Of a DNA stretch of 64,000 nucleotides, positions 25,651 through 34,694 are shown one piece after another (the first letter of the stretch is position 1; each line of letters opens with the position of its first letter). This DNA is from Herbaspirillum sp. RV1423. Lineage in GTDB: Bacteria > Pseudomonadota > Gammaproteobacteria > Burkholderiales > Burkholderiaceae_D. Made by a program: the position numbers and the translations under genes. A model generated the notes under the pieces. That model was not told the DNA's origin, searched no databases, and saw only the letters and a program-made list of their open reading frames with translations. Location: positions 186,001 through 250,000 of the forward strand of contig NZ_CBXX010000005.1 in NCBI RefSeq assembly GCF_000577615.1. The letters run 5' to 3'.

Positions 25651-26556
25651 ATGCGCGAATCCAGTTTGTCGTCCCGCCAGGCTGTTGTTCTGCTTGGCAT
25701 CGTCGTCCTGATATGGGGCACGACCTGGCCGGTCAACAAAGCCATCCTGCAGTACATGACGCCGATCTGGTCGACGGCGATACGCTCGTGCATCGGAACG
25801 CTGGTGCTACTGGTCTTGTGCCTGGCGCGCGGTCGCCTGATATTGCCGCAGCGCGGCGATCTGCCCGTGGTGTTCAGCGTCGGTCTGCTGCACATGACGG
25901 CATATTCCATACTCGGCAATGTCGGCATGCAGCATGTCGCCGCCGGCCGTTCCGTCGTGCTGGCGTACACCACGCCGATGTGGGTGGCGCCGTGCGCTCG
26001 TCTGTTCCTCGGCGAGGCATTTACGCTGCGGCGCGCCATCGGCACCGTGTTCGGTTTGCTGGGATTGGTGCTGATCTTCAATCCTTTGGCGTTCGATTGG
26101 AGCAACCATGCTTCGGTCCTCGGCAACGGCCTGATCTTGTTGGGAGCGATGTTCTGGGCCGCGAGTATTTTGTATGTGCGCGGTCATCGCTGGATCGGTC
26201 AGCCCTTCGATCTGCTGGTGTGGCAGGCCTTGACGGCAAGTTGCGTGCTGGTGCCGTGCGCCTGGCTGTTCGAAGGTCCGCCGCATGTCGATCTGGGCCG
26301 CGAAGTGATTGTTTTGCAGTTGTACAGCGCCACGTTCGGCATCGCCATCGCTTATTGGGCCATCAACAAGGTCAACCACGCCTTGCCGGCGATGACCACT
26401 TCGCTCGGTTTGCTGGGCGTGCCGGTGTTCGGCATCGTGTGTTCATCGCTGGCCCTGGGTGAACCGCTGGAGTTCAGCCTGGTGGCTTCCATGGCGCTGA
26501 TCATCATCGGCATCGCCATCGGCGCGCTGCCGGAGCGGCGTGCCGTACGGGCTTAG
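25651..26556 (+). CDS. EamA/DMT superfamily transporter
   Basis: A 301-residue integral membrane protein with ten predicted transmembrane helices in two EamA repeats. The N-terminal WGTTWPVNKAIL is the typical start of the first repeat, and the second repeat begins near residue 155. These proteins export amino acids or other metabolites; the substrate is not evident. It follows the GNAT gene by 34 bp on the same strand and may be co-regulated by the MocR protein. Its TAG stop overlaps the TAA stop of the convergent hydrolase in the tetranucleotide TTAG. Confidence 0.9.
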   Translation: MRESSLSSRQAVVLLGIVVLIWGTTWPVNKAILQYMTPIWSTAIRSCIGTLVLLVLCLARGRLILPQRGDLPVVFSVGLLHMTAYSILGNVGMQHVAAGRSVVLAYTTPMWVAPCARLFLGEAFTLRRAIGTVFGLLGLVLIFNPLAFDWSNHASVLGNGLILLGAMFWAASILYVRGHRWIGQPFDLLVWQALTASCVLVPCAWLFEGPPHVDLGREVIVLQLYSATFGIAIAYWAINKVNHALPAMTTSLGLLGVPVFGIVCSSLALGEPLEFSLVASMALIIIGIAIGALPERRAVRA

Positions 26557-27464
26557 GCGGTATCGGCCGACGGTATATCGGCAGGCCAATGCCGCAGGAC
26601 GCGGCGACGATTGACGCCGGCGCTCAGCCATTGCAGGGTTTCCGGCCATAGCGTCTGGCGGAAGCGGTCATGGAAGAAGGCGAAATGGCCGATTTCCTTG
26701 AGATGAAGATCGTCCGGCGCGAGACCGACCAGCGTGCGTTCGCTGCCGCTGTAGTAGCGCAGCAGGCGCGTGACCGCAGCCGGCGTGCCGAAAGGATCGT
26801 CGCTGATCGTATAGGCCAGCGTCGGGCAGCCGAGATGGCCGAAATACTGCACGCGAGCGGCGTCGGGATGTTCCAGTGCGGGGCGGCGAAATGCCCATTC
26901 GTGGGCGACGCCGGCCGGCAAATCTTCCAGCCAGCCCAGCCGGCGACCGGGAAAATAGCCGACGGCAGCGGTCAGCAGCGGCATCAGGACATGCCACTTC
27001 AGCAACATCCGGCTGCGCGAGGCGGGTGCGTAGTCGCGCCAATAGGCGTATTGCGCGCCCACAATCAGCAGCCGGTCGATGCGCCAGTTGGAGGCGCTGT
27101 AGCCGGGCATGACGCCGCCGATGCTGTGGCCGACGACGTGGATTTCGCTGTCGGGAAAGTTGACGGAGGCCCATTGCATGACCCCTTCGAAGTCCTTGCT
27201 GCCCCAGTCGAATTTGCCGGTGCGCAAGCGGCGCAGCGATGCCGGACGCGATGCGCCGATGCCGCGATAGTCCCAGGTGATGGCCAGATAGCCGTGCTCG
27301 GCCAGGTAGCGGGCGTAGCGCGCGTAGTACGCGGCCTTGACGCCGGTGGCGCAGTTGACGATGGCGAGCCGCTGCGGATGCGGCGAATCGTCCGTATAAA
27401 ACAGGGTTGCGCCGAGCAGGTAGCCGTCGGTCGCTTCGATCTGGATAGGGGATTCGATGCGCAT
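26553..27464 (-). CDS. Alpha/beta hydrolase (serine aminopeptidase S33-like)
   Basis: A 303-residue alpha/beta-fold hydrolase. The nucleophile elbow is VGHSIGG with Ser114. The oxyanion segment ITWDYRGIGAS lies at about 62-72, and a late His is in KEIGHFAFFHD. The enzyme probably cleaves esters or lipids; no substrate is apparent. The ATG at 27464 matches the family start (MRIESPIQIEATDG). A longer form from 27515 is possible, and neither has a good Shine-Dalgarno. It is divergent from a LysR regulator gene 120 bp away, which may control it. Confidence 0.85.
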   Translation of the reverse strand: MRIESPIQIEATDGYLLGATLFYTDDSPHPQRLAIVNCATGVKAAYYARYARYLAEHGYLAITWDYRGIGASRPASLRRLRTGKFDWGSKDFEGVMQWASVNFPDSEIHVVGHSIGGVMPGYSASNWRIDRLLIVGAQYAYWRDYAPASRSRMLLKWHVLMPLLTAAVGYFPGRRLGWLEDLPAGVAHEWAFRRPALEHPDAARVQYFGHLGCPTLAYTISDDPFGTPAAVTRLLRYYSGSERTLVGLAPDDLHLKEIGHFAFFHDRFRQTLWPETLQWLSAGVNRRRVLRHWPADIPSADTA

Positions 27465-27584
27465 GGGAAATGGAATCGTAAAAATAAAACAGCGGAATTG
27501 GTGCTCTGTCTGCATTGTAGGGAGCGTTCCGTCCTTGCATAAGCTATGCTGTCTTCATCAATTTGTTGAACTGATCTCACCAAT

Positions 27585-28484
27585 ATGAACCTTGACGCCA
27601 ATTCCCTGATCATCTTCTTCCACGTCGCCAAGGCCGGCAGCCTGAGCAAGGCCGCCAAGGCCTTGAGTTTGTCGCGCTCGGCGCTGAGCCACCGGATCAA
27701 GGCGATCGAAGGGCGGCTGGGTTGTCAGTTGCTGATGCGCACCACGCGCCGGGTCGGGTTGACCGAAGCCGGCTACCGGCTGGCCGAGCATGCCGACCGC
27801 ATGGCCGACATCCTCAAGGACGCCAACATGCTGGCGCACGGACTCAACGAAGACGCTGCCGGCTTGGTACGCATTTCCGCGCCGCTGACGCTTGGCGCGG
27901 TGTGGCTCAAGCCGCTGCTGATGTCGTACATGCAGGCCAATCCGCGCGTGCAGGTGGATTTGCGGTTCAGCGAGCAAGCGGTGGACATTACCAGCGATCC
28001 GGTCGACCTCGCCATCCGCGTGGCATCGCGATTGCCGGACAACGTGGTGGCGAAAAAATTGTTCGGCATTTCCTGGCGACTGTGCGCCAGTCCTGACCTG
28101 GCCGGGCGCTATGCGGCCGAACTGGCCTCGGGCAATCTGGCGGCATTGCCGCTGGCCGGATTCTCGCGCAGCAGGCAGTTCGCATCGCCGCTGATATCGC
28201 GCGACGGTCAGCCTTTGCCGCTAGCCAGCGAGACGGTGCTGTTGTCGAACGATCTGGACGTGGTGCGCGAAGCGGTGCGGCGTTCGCTGTGCGTGGCCGT
28301 GATGCCCGATTACTTCATCAACGAAGACCTGGTGGCGGGGCGGTTGGTCCATCTGTATCCGGACGCGCGGGTCGACGTCGGCTACGGCGATCATGTTTAT
28401 GCGCTGCATTTGCCGGGACGTCTGCTGCCGGCGCGGGTGCGCAGCCTGATCGCTTTCCTGGGGCAGGAGGGTGTGAAGCCATGA
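27585..28484 (+). CDS. LysR-family transcriptional regulator
   Basis: A 299-residue regulator. The N-terminal helix-turn-helix is in AGSLSKAAKALSLSRSALSHRIKAIEGRLG (about 17-46), and a LysR substrate domain runs from about 90 to 295. The substrate domain is of the DsdC/AaeR-like group with QVDLRFSEQAVDITSDPVDLAIRV. It is divergently arranged with the alpha/beta hydrolase gene, which is the conventional target position. No T-N11-A operator stood out between them. Confidence 0.9.
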   Translation: MNLDANSLIIFFHVAKAGSLSKAAKALSLSRSALSHRIKAIEGRLGCQLLMRTTRRVGLTEAGYRLAEHADRMADILKDANMLAHGLNEDAAGLVRISAPLTLGAVWLKPLLMSYMQANPRVQVDLRFSEQAVDITSDPVDLAIRVASRLPDNVVAKKLFGISWRLCASPDLAGRYAAELASGNLAALPLAGFSRSRQFASPLISRDGQPLPLASETVLLSNDLDVVREAVRRSLCVAVMPDYFINEDLVAGRLVHLYPDARVDVGYGDHVYALHLPGRLLPARVRSLIAFLGQEGVKP

Positions 28485-28650
28485 GAGTATCGGAGCGGGA
28501 ATTGTTGAGATTTACTGGACACTGAAGAGCGCAGGATTTTTTTGCGGAAAGCCTCTTCCCAAGCACAAAACAATTGACGTAAAATCATCAGCGGACCTTT
28601 CTGGTCCAACGTCGCTCGGACGGTTCCGGGCGCTCACGTGAAAGTACAAC

Positions 28651-29880
28651 ATGACTCAATCCCGCAGTCCGCGCAGCTTTGCGCGCATCGATCGTCTTCC
28701 TCCCTACGTTTTCAACATCACCGCCGAACTGAAGATGGCTGCCCGCCGTCGCGGCGAGGACATCGTCGACATGTCGATGGGCAATCCCGACGGCCCGACG
28801 CCCAAGCATATCGTCGACAAGCTGGTCGAAGTGGCGCAGCGCCCCGACACGCACGGCTATTCGACCTCAAAAGGCATCCCGCGCCTGCGCCGTGCGATCG
28901 CGCACTGGTACAAGAGCCGCTACGACGTCGAGTTCGATCCCGACAGCGAAGCCATCGTCACCATCGGTTCCAAGGAAGGGCTGGCGCATCTGATGCTGGC
29001 GACGCTGGACAAGGGCGACACCGTGCTGGTGCCGAATCCGAGCTATCCGATCCACATCTATGGTGCGGTGATCGCCGGTGCCGATATCCGTTCGGTGCGC
29101 ATGAGCCCGGACATCGACTTTTTCTCCGAGCTGGAACGCGCCATCCGCGAGAGCTATCCGAAGCCCAAGATGATGGTGCTCGGTTTCCCGTCGAACCCTA
29201 CGGCGCAATGCGTGGAACTCGAATTTTTCGAGCGCGTGGTCAAGCTGGCGCGCGAACACAACATCCTGGTGGTGCACGATCTGGCCTATGCCGACATCAC
29301 CTTCGACGGCTGGAAAGCGCCGTCCATCATGCAGGTCGAAGGCGCGCGCGAGGTCGCCGTCGAATTCTTCACGCTGTCCAAGAGCTACAACATGGCCGGC
29401 TGGCGCATCGGTTTCATGGTCGGCAACAAGGAACTGGTGGCGGCGCTGGCGCGCATCAAGAGCTACCACGATTACGGCAGTTTCACGCCGGTGCAGGTGG
29501 CTGCGATCGCTGCGCTGGAAGGCGACCAGTCGTGCGTGGAAGAGATCCGCGCCACTTACGAAAGCCGCCGCAACGTGCTGGTCAAGGGCTTGCACGAAGC
29601 GGGATGGATGGTCGATGTGCCGAAGGCGTCGATGTACATCTGGGCGCGCATTCCCGAGGCGTACCGCCATCTCGGCTCGCTGGAATTTGCACGCCAGTTG
29701 CTGGAGAAGGCCAAGGTCTGCGTTTCGCCCGGCATCGGTTTCGGCGAATACGGCGATGATTACGTGCGCTTCGCGCTGATCGAAAACGAATCGCGCATCC
29801 GTCAGGCCGTTCGCGGCATCAAGACCATGCTGCGCGGCGAGAAGGAAGCCGCGCCCAAGGCCAAGGCAGCGCGTCCTTAG
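28651..29880 (+). CDS. alaC: Alanine-synthesizing transaminase (AlaC-like, class I/II aminotransferase)
   Basis: A 409-residue PLP enzyme. [16 protein letters not shown] is near the N-terminus, and the PLP-binding lysine is in [16 protein letters not shown] (Lys244). [11 protein letters not shown] and [14 protein letters not shown] provide further active-site residues. It matches the AlaC/YfdZ group, which makes alanine from pyruvate and glutamate. In betaproteobacteria this gene often precedes homoserine dehydrogenase, but here the next gene is convergent. Its TAG stop overlaps the TAA of that gene within TTAG (29877-29880). Confidence 0.9.
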   Translation: MTQSRSPRSFARIDRLPPYVFNITAELKMAARRRGEDIVDMSMGNPDGPTPKHIVDKLVEVAQRPDTHGYSTSKGIPRLRRAIAHWYKSRYDVEFDPDSEAIVTIGSKEGLAHLMLATLDKGDTVLVPNPSYPIHIYGAVIAGADIRSVRMSPDIDFFSELERAIRESYPKPKMMVLGFPSNPTAQCVELEFFERVVKLAREHNILVVHDLAYADITFDGWKAPSIMQVEGAREVAVEFFTLSKSYNMAGWRIGFMVGNKELVAALARIKSYHDYGSFTPVQVAAIAALEGDQSCVEEIRATYESRRNVLVKGLHEAGWMVDVPKASMYIWARIPEAYRHLGSLEFARQLLEKAKVCVSPGIGFGEYGDDYVRFALIENESRIRQAVRGIKTMLRGEKEAAPKAKAARP

Positions 29881-30326
29881 CCGATCAAGGGACCGAGCGC
29901 GCCGATGGTGACGACGATCAGGCCGAGGATCAGGTTGATGCCGACCAGGCGTCGGATCTGGCCGAGCGCCGCACCGCCGGCGCTCCAGTCTTCCGCGGCG
30001 ACAGCGCGTTGGAGGCGTCGGTAGGGCGCGAAAAAGACGTGGGCGAAAATCAGCATCATCAGGATGCCGAGGCCGGCCATGCCGGACACATATCCGGGCG
30101 GCTTGCCGATCTGCGCCATCATGAGCAGGCCGCTGGCCAGGATCAGCGCAATCGCCAGCCACACCCAGGGGAAGAATTTGCCAAACACGCCGGCCCACAA
30201 GGCCAGCCGTGCCGGCGGCTGCAAGGCGGTGGCCGCCACCGGGCGCAGACAGAGATAGGCGAAAAACATGCCGCCGACCCAGACAGTGAAACCGAGGATA
30301 TGCAAGTACTTGGCGAAGAGGATCAT
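29877..30326 (-). CDS. CopD-family/DUF2269-like four-helix membrane protein
   Basis: A 149-residue inner-membrane protein with four predicted transmembrane helices. It begins [21 protein letters not shown], typical of CopD-like proteins, where the histidine in KYLHIL is a candidate haem or metal ligand. [21 protein letters not shown] follows in helix three. The start was set at 30326, because the 36 residues upstream are not hydrophobic and carry no ribosome binding site. It is convergent with the alaC-like gene and divergent from the MOSC gene. Its function is not established. Confidence 0.82.
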   Translation of the reverse strand: MILFAKYLHILGFTVWVGGMFFAYLCLRPVAATALQPPARLALWAGVFGKFFPWVWLAIALILASGLLMMAQIGKPPGYVSGMAGLGILMMLIFAHVFFAPYRRLQRAVAAEDWSAGGAALGQIRRLVGINLILGLIVVTIGALGPLIG

Positions 30327-30454
30327 GGCGATAGACTTGTAAGAAGAGGGCGAAACCGGATTGTCGCACGGCCGGGCGTCGGCCGATGCGCTAACATTTG
30401 CGCTGCCCCGTTTGCGGCACATCAGAACAAACAAAAAATGAAAGACCGTATCCG

Positions 30455-31312
30455 ATGATTACTCTAAGCGCCTTGCATAGTTATCCCATCAAATCCTGTG
30501 GCGGCATCAGCTTGCGCGAGGCCGACATAAGCGAGTCGGGCCTGTCGCTGGACCGTAGTTGGATGCTGGTGGATCGCGACGGACGTTTCCTGTCGCAACG
30601 CGAGCATCCGCTGATGGCGACGATTGCGACATCCATCGGACAGGATGCCCTGATCGTGCGTGCGCCCGACATGCAGGCGCTGAGCGTGCCCTTGCAATAC
30701 GATGCTTGCGTCGGCAAGGTGCCGGTCGCCATCTGGAAAGACAATGTGGAAGCACTGGATTGCGGCGCCGAAATGCATGAATGGTTTTCTTCCTGTCTCG
30801 GTACGGACGCGCGGTTGGTGCGTTTCGATCCTGCCGTGCGGCGCATCTGCAGTCGGCGCTGGACCGGCGAGGCCACGGCGACGACGCAGTTTTCCGATGG
30901 TTTCCCGATCCTGGTGGTCGGCGAGGCGTCGTTGCAGGATCTGAACCAGCGGCTGCAAAAGAAAGGCGCGCCGACGCTACCGATGGACCGTTTCCGTCCC
31001 AACGTCGTGCTGGCCGGGCTGGAGGCCTATGAAGAGGATTACCTCGATACGCTGACCATCGGCGAGCCGGGCACGGAGGTGATCATCAAACTGGTCAAGC
31101 CGTGCGCGCGTTGCCCGATTCCCGGCATCGACCAGCAGACCGGGTTGCGCGACCCGCGCTGGCCCAATGAACCGCTCGACACCATGGCGACTTATCGCGC
31201 CAATGACCGGGTCGACGGCGGCCTGACTTTCGGCCAGAACGCGATTGTCGTGCAAGGTGCGGGACGCCGCTTGCGGTTGGGGCAGGAAGTGCAATGCGAG
31301 CTGGCTTTCTGA
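30455..31312 (+). CDS. MOSC domain-containing protein (YcbX/mARC-like)
   Basis: A 285-residue protein. An N-terminal MOSC beta-barrel (ALHSYPIKSCGGISLREADI) is followed by a MOSC domain. VKPCARCPIPGIDQQTG near residue 210 contains the conserved cysteine that binds the molybdenum cofactor in YcbX and mARC enzymes, which reduce N-hydroxylated compounds. No C-terminal ferredoxin domain is attached, so an external electron donor is needed. The start ATG at 30455 gives the usual family N-terminus. Confidence 0.9.
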   Translation: MITLSALHSYPIKSCGGISLREADISESGLSLDRSWMLVDRDGRFLSQREHPLMATIATSIGQDALIVRAPDMQALSVPLQYDACVGKVPVAIWKDNVEALDCGAEMHEWFSSCLGTDARLVRFDPAVRRICSRRWTGEATATTQFSDGFPILVVGEASLQDLNQRLQKKGAPTLPMDRFRPNVVLAGLEAYEEDYLDTLTIGEPGTEVIIKLVKPCARCPIPGIDQQTGLRDPRWPNEPLDTMATYRANDRVDGGLTFGQNAIVVQGAGRRLRLGQEVQCELAF

Positions 31313-31339
31313 CGGATTTCGGAATCGAGTCGCAAGCTG

Positions 31340-31513
31340 ATGTTCCCGGACCGGCACAGAATTGCTGCAGCCACGCGTCAGGTGAGGCACAATGGCGTCA
31401 CGGGACGGAGATCATTCGACGAGGAGGTCAAACCGACCCATTCGATCTCCACCATTTACCATGCCAAGAACCAGAAGCGGACGCCGCTGAAAACCATCGG
31501 CGACAAAAAATAA
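31340..31513 (+). CDS. Possible small hypothetical protein
   Basis: A 57-codon open frame starting MFPDRHRIAAATRQ and ending KRTPLKTIGDKK, 15 bp before the next gene. It is short and basic, and its ribosome binding site is poor. A GAGGAGG at about 31418-31424 could instead serve an internal start, but I see none with good spacing. It is reported only because the stretch is otherwise empty and the reading frame stays open. Confidence 0.25.
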   Translation: MFPDRHRIAAATRQVRHNGVTGRRSFDEEVKPTHSISTIYHAKNQKRTPLKTIGDKK

Positions 31514-31528
31514 ATCCAAGACAAGACC

Positions 31529-31858
31529 ATGCCGATCATCCGTGTCATCACCGCCGTCAGTTATAACAAGCAAGGCCATGTGCAATACGTGCGATGGGGA
31601 CTGGCCGACACCGACAGCAATCGCTGGAAGGTGGCGCCCAGCGAGAGCCACATCATCCATGTGCTGGAAGCGCTCAGGTACGGCGAGGATGTCTGGACGG
31701 TATTTCCGGAAGGCGACCGGATCGTGCCGGGGCCGCGCGTGCACGCGGTGAAAGTCAGGCCGGGATTGAAAACCATCGCCATCGCGCATGAAGACGGCAG
31801 TGAAGAACCTGCTTATACGCTGGAAGGGCTACCGGTATTTTCGCGAGACGCCATATAA
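31529..31858 (+). CDS. Conserved hypothetical protein (DUF3892-like)
   Basis: A 109-residue soluble protein beginning MPIIRVITAVSYNKQGHVQYVRW. The pattern of short beta strands and the motif GEDVWTVFPEGDRIVPGPRVHAVK resemble proteins annotated as DUF3892 (recalled from family, not searched). It stands alone between the MOSC gene and the convergent histone-like gene. No function is assigned. Confidence 0.65.
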   Translation: MPIIRVITAVSYNKQGHVQYVRWGLADTDSNRWKVAPSESHIIHVLEALRYGEDVWTVFPEGDRIVPGPRVHAVKVRPGLKTIAIAHEDGSEEPAYTLEGLPVFSRDAI

Positions 31859-31977
31859 GCGGAGAGAACGGGCGGAGAGAGCGAATGGGGAAAATCGACT
31901 GACGGGATTGCAGCCTCATCCAGAGATGTCATCGACATTTTCGGATGAGGCATGCAAGGCGCTGCTTCATTACTTCA

Positions 31978-32478
31978 TTACTTCTTCGGACGCCCCACCT
32001 TCAATGGCGTCAGGCCAGCCAGCAGCGTTTTGAGCTTGCCGGTTTCCAGATTCTTGATCAGCGACACGCCGATGCGCAGCAGGTCGCTTTTCTTGATTTC
32101 AAAACCGGCCTTGAGGCAAGCTTTCTTGACCTGGCTCAGCACTTCGTATTCGGTTTCCGGCATGGTGAAGCTGTCGCGGATCTGTTTGACTTTCTTGATC
32201 TTCAGTTCGGCTTTTTTCTCCGTCTTGGCGACAGCCTTGGCTGCCGGCTTGGTGATCGGCTTGACGGAGGCGGGCTTGACTACCGGACCCAGCGGTTTCT
32301 TCAGTGCGGGGGCAATCGTTTTGGCCGGGGCTTTCGCTGCCGGTTTTCTGACCGGCTTGGCCGGCGCTTTGGCCGCCGGTTTCTTGACGGCGGTTTTCAC
32401 GACCGGCTTGACCGCTTTTGCGGCTGCAGCAGAGGTTGCGCGCACAGCCGTTTTTGCTTGAGATTTTTGTGTTGCCAT
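31978..32478 (-). CDS. Histone H1-like basic protein with Lys/Ala/Pro-rich tail
   Basis: A 166-residue protein. The first 95 residues are low-complexity and rich in Lys, Ala and Pro (repeats such as KKPAAKAPAKP), like bacterial histone H1 homologues. The last 70 residues form an ordered, charged domain (FTMPETEYEVLSQVKKACLKAGFEIKKSDLLRIGVSL). Non-specific binding to DNA or polyanions is inferred. The ATG at 32478 is preceded by GGAGC, and the upstream region is extremely AT-rich for this genome, consistent with a strong promoter. Confidence 0.8.
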   Translation of the reverse strand: MATQKSQAKTAVRATSAAAAKAVKPVVKTAVKKPAAKAPAKPVRKPAAKAPAKTIAPALKKPLGPVVKPASVKPITKPAAKAVAKTEKKAELKIKKVKQIRDSFTMPETEYEVLSQVKKACLKAGFEIKKSDLLRIGVSLIKNLETGKLKTLLAGLTPLKVGRPKK

Positions 32479-32649
32479 GGTTGCTCCATAAAAAATAATA
32501 TAAACAATATATATTTTTTTGCGATACAAGGCAATCGTAAAAAACGTTACCCGTATGATTTATAAGCTTTTTTTGTTTTTCCTTTCAAATGAAAGCAATG
32601 TAATCGTTATTATTACCATATGAAGGCGTTTGCGGGGTCGAATGCGCGT

Positions 32650-33396
32650 TCATTCCTCCAGCCAGTCGCGAACCTGCCGCGCCACCCATTCGGGTTCATC
32701 CAGCGTCAGGTCGTGTCCGGCGGTATCGTGCGAGCGCAGTGGCGCCTGCCATTGCCGCGCCAGCGTCGCGGAGCAGCGCGGGTTGACCAGGCGGTCGCCT
32801 TTGCCCGACAAGATCAGCAGGGATGCCGCAGGCGCCTTTTGCGGCGCTTCGTAGCGCATCGCCGCCAGGAGCTGGCGCAAGGCATTGGCGCGGGCGACAG
32901 GATATTCGCGCGCATAGCGCATCCATTCGCTGAGCAGCCGCGCCGGCGGATGGCGATTGCTGGTGAGCCTGAGTATTGCGCGCTCGCTCGCTGCTGCATC
33001 CGGATTGCCGAGCGCGAACCGCAGCAGCGTCGGGTAATTGCGCGGCCGCAGGCGTTGGTAAAAGGGATTGAACGGGCGCAGGCTGGTGTTGATCAATACC
33101 GCCTTTTCGATTTCCTGCGGATGGCGCGCGGCCCAGTCGCTGGCCGCCATGGCGCCGAGGGAAAGGGCCAGCAGATTGTAGGGCGGCGCGATGCCGCGTT
33201 GCTGCAACTGGCGGCGGCAGGCTTCGCTCATCTCCTGCATATGCGACGGGCTGCGCTGGAGATGCAGGCTGCCGTTGCCGGGCAGGTCAAGCATGACGAT
33301 TTCGGCGGCGGGCAAATAGGCCGACAGCACTTGCGGAAATTCGCCCCAATGGCGCGTCTCGCGCATGAGGCCGCGCAGCAATATCCACGGCCTCAT
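32650..33396 (-). CDS. Alpha/beta hydrolase
   Basis: A 248-residue alpha/beta-fold enzyme starting MRPWILLRGLMRETRHWGEF. The nucleophile motif is ALSLGAM with Ser79, and a late SHDTAGHDLTLDEP supplies the catalytic His. Its ATG overlaps the stop of the M14 peptidase gene (ATGA at 33393-33396), so the two form an operon. The much longer open frame upstream is only the shadow of that peptidase. The substrate is unknown; a lipase-like or metabolite-ester activity is possible. Confidence 0.82.
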   Translation of the reverse strand: MRPWILLRGLMRETRHWGEFPQVLSAYLPAAEIVMLDLPGNGSLHLQRSPSHMQEMSEACRRQLQQRGIAPPYNLLALSLGAMAASDWAARHPQEIEKAVLINTSLRPFNPFYQRLRPRNYPTLLRFALGNPDAAASERAILRLTSNRHPPARLLSEWMRYAREYPVARANALRQLLAAMRYEAPQKAPAASLLILSGKGDRLVNPRCSATLARQWQAPLRSHDTAGHDLTLDEPEWVARQVRDWLEE

Positions 33397-34388
33397 GCGT
33401 GCGCCATCCTTATCGGCGGGCTGCCGTCTTCGCCGGGCAGCCAGTGCTGGTGCGCGCATGCGGCGCGCGTGAGGAAATCGAACCAGACCAGATGGCTGCG
33501 CTGCACGCGTTGCAGGCGATGCGGCGCATTCGGGTTGAACATGCCGGCGCGTGAAAACAACTGACGGGGATTCTTCTTGACCCAGCGCCAGGATCCCATT
33601 TCCAGCGTCAGCGGCAGGAATACGTTGTCGGTCTCGGCCGCCGTTTGCAAATACAGGTAATCCCACAAGTCGCCATGCGTCAGGTACTGCATGCTTTGCG
33701 GTTCGAACAGATAGTTGTGGTCGGCATAAGTCTGGCTGAACAGATCCTGGAGCGCCTGGATCTGCGGCATGTGCCGGATCGGCTGCGAACTGTGCGCGAA
33801 CGGGAACCAGATGCGGTCCTGCAGGCCGAAGCCGGAATGGCAATCCAGCGCCACGCTGAATGTGCGGCTGCTCAGCTCCTGCCGTACGACATCGCACAGC
33901 GCCTGTGCTTCCGGCTCCATGGCGGCGTCGGCAGGCCCGCGATACCAGGGCAGGCGATGGCTGAAACGCTGGCCGCCCAGCATGAAGGGGACTTTTTCAA
34001 GCGAGTCGACCGGCGCGTTGCGCATCAGGTCGACGCCGCTCGGATTGCAGCGGGTGTTGTTCCACATCCCGGCCGGATTCACCAGCGGCATGAAGATCAG
34101 CCGCACCGATTCCAACTGATGATGCAGCACTTTGTCCCACTTGAGGCGACCCAGCAGGCTGCGCAGGAAGGCCAGCAGGATACGGGTGCCGATGCGTTCG
34201 AGTCCATGCACGCCGCCGAAGAAACCGACCGCAGGCACCGCCGGATCGGCGCTGCCGATGCTCAATACATATACCGGGAAGTGATGGCCCTTGAATTCGA
34301 CATTGCAGGCGGACCGCGCTTCAAGAAGAGGCGCGCCGGCCTGGATGATGCGTTCCAATTCAATCAGCTCGGGTAACTTCAGATCCAT
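33393..34388 (-). CDS. M14-family zinc carboxypeptidase-like protein
   Basis: A 331-residue protein with the M14 metal site. His61 and Glu64 are in GGVHGLERIG, His184 is in LDCHSGFG, and Glu263 in LTLEMGSWRW is the candidate general base. This is the group near succinylglutamate desuccinylase/aspartoacylase and bacterial M14 proteins of unknown substrate. No signal peptide is visible, so it is probably cytoplasmic. The start at 34388 is supported by the family-like MDLKLPELIELERI. It is coupled to the downstream hydrolase by a 4-bp overlap. Confidence 0.82.
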   Translation of the reverse strand: MDLKLPELIELERIIQAGAPLLEARSACNVEFKGHHFPVYVLSIGSADPAVPAVGFFGGVHGLERIGTRILLAFLRSLLGRLKWDKVLHHQLESVRLIFMPLVNPAGMWNNTRCNPSGVDLMRNAPVDSLEKVPFMLGGQRFSHRLPWYRGPADAAMEPEAQALCDVVRQELSSRTFSVALDCHSGFGLQDRIWFPFAHSSQPIRHMPQIQALQDLFSQTYADHNYLFEPQSMQYLTHGDLWDYLYLQTAAETDNVFLPLTLEMGSWRWVKKNPRQLFSRAGMFNPNAPHRLQRVQRSHLVWFDFLTRAACAHQHWLPGEDGSPPIRMAHA

Positions 34389-34694
34389 GCGGCGATCGGC
34401 TCCATAGGGCCTGTCATCAATTGGTTTTCGAGATGCGTTCCCGCCAGGGGACGGCAGGCCAGAGCTCGGTGGAATTCTCCGACCTATTCTTGCACATAAT
34501 CGCTGCGGCAAAATGACAAGCGTGTTTCACGCAGTCACAAGCAGGCCGGCGCCGGCGGAAGGGGGAGTCGCGACGATAGACAAAAAGAGGCCTGTCGCCG
34601 CCATCATTGCAATGACGGGAGACAGGCCAAGAGGGGGAGGGGCAATGAAAAAACTGCTGTCACGGATTCCGAGGGAGCTGCAAGATCAGGACGT
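34389..34694. other. Intergenic region between the M14 gene and the galU remnant
   Basis: About 300 bp with no supportable gene. It holds the promoter side of the M14/hydrolase operon (about 34390-34510) and the terminator hairpin of the galU-like gene (34581-34628). An open frame from 34513 on the plus strand overlaps the galU 3' end and has no family features. Confidence 0.6.
34581..34628 (-). terminator. Intrinsic terminator of the galU-like gene
   Basis: On the minus strand, GGCCTGTC and GACAGGCC (34621-34628 and 34589-34596 on the plus strand) form an 8-bp stem. An internal CATTGCAATG palindrome extends the structure, and CTCTTTTTG follows. Its position about 70 bp after the galU stop makes it the natural terminator. 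Confidence 0.82.
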
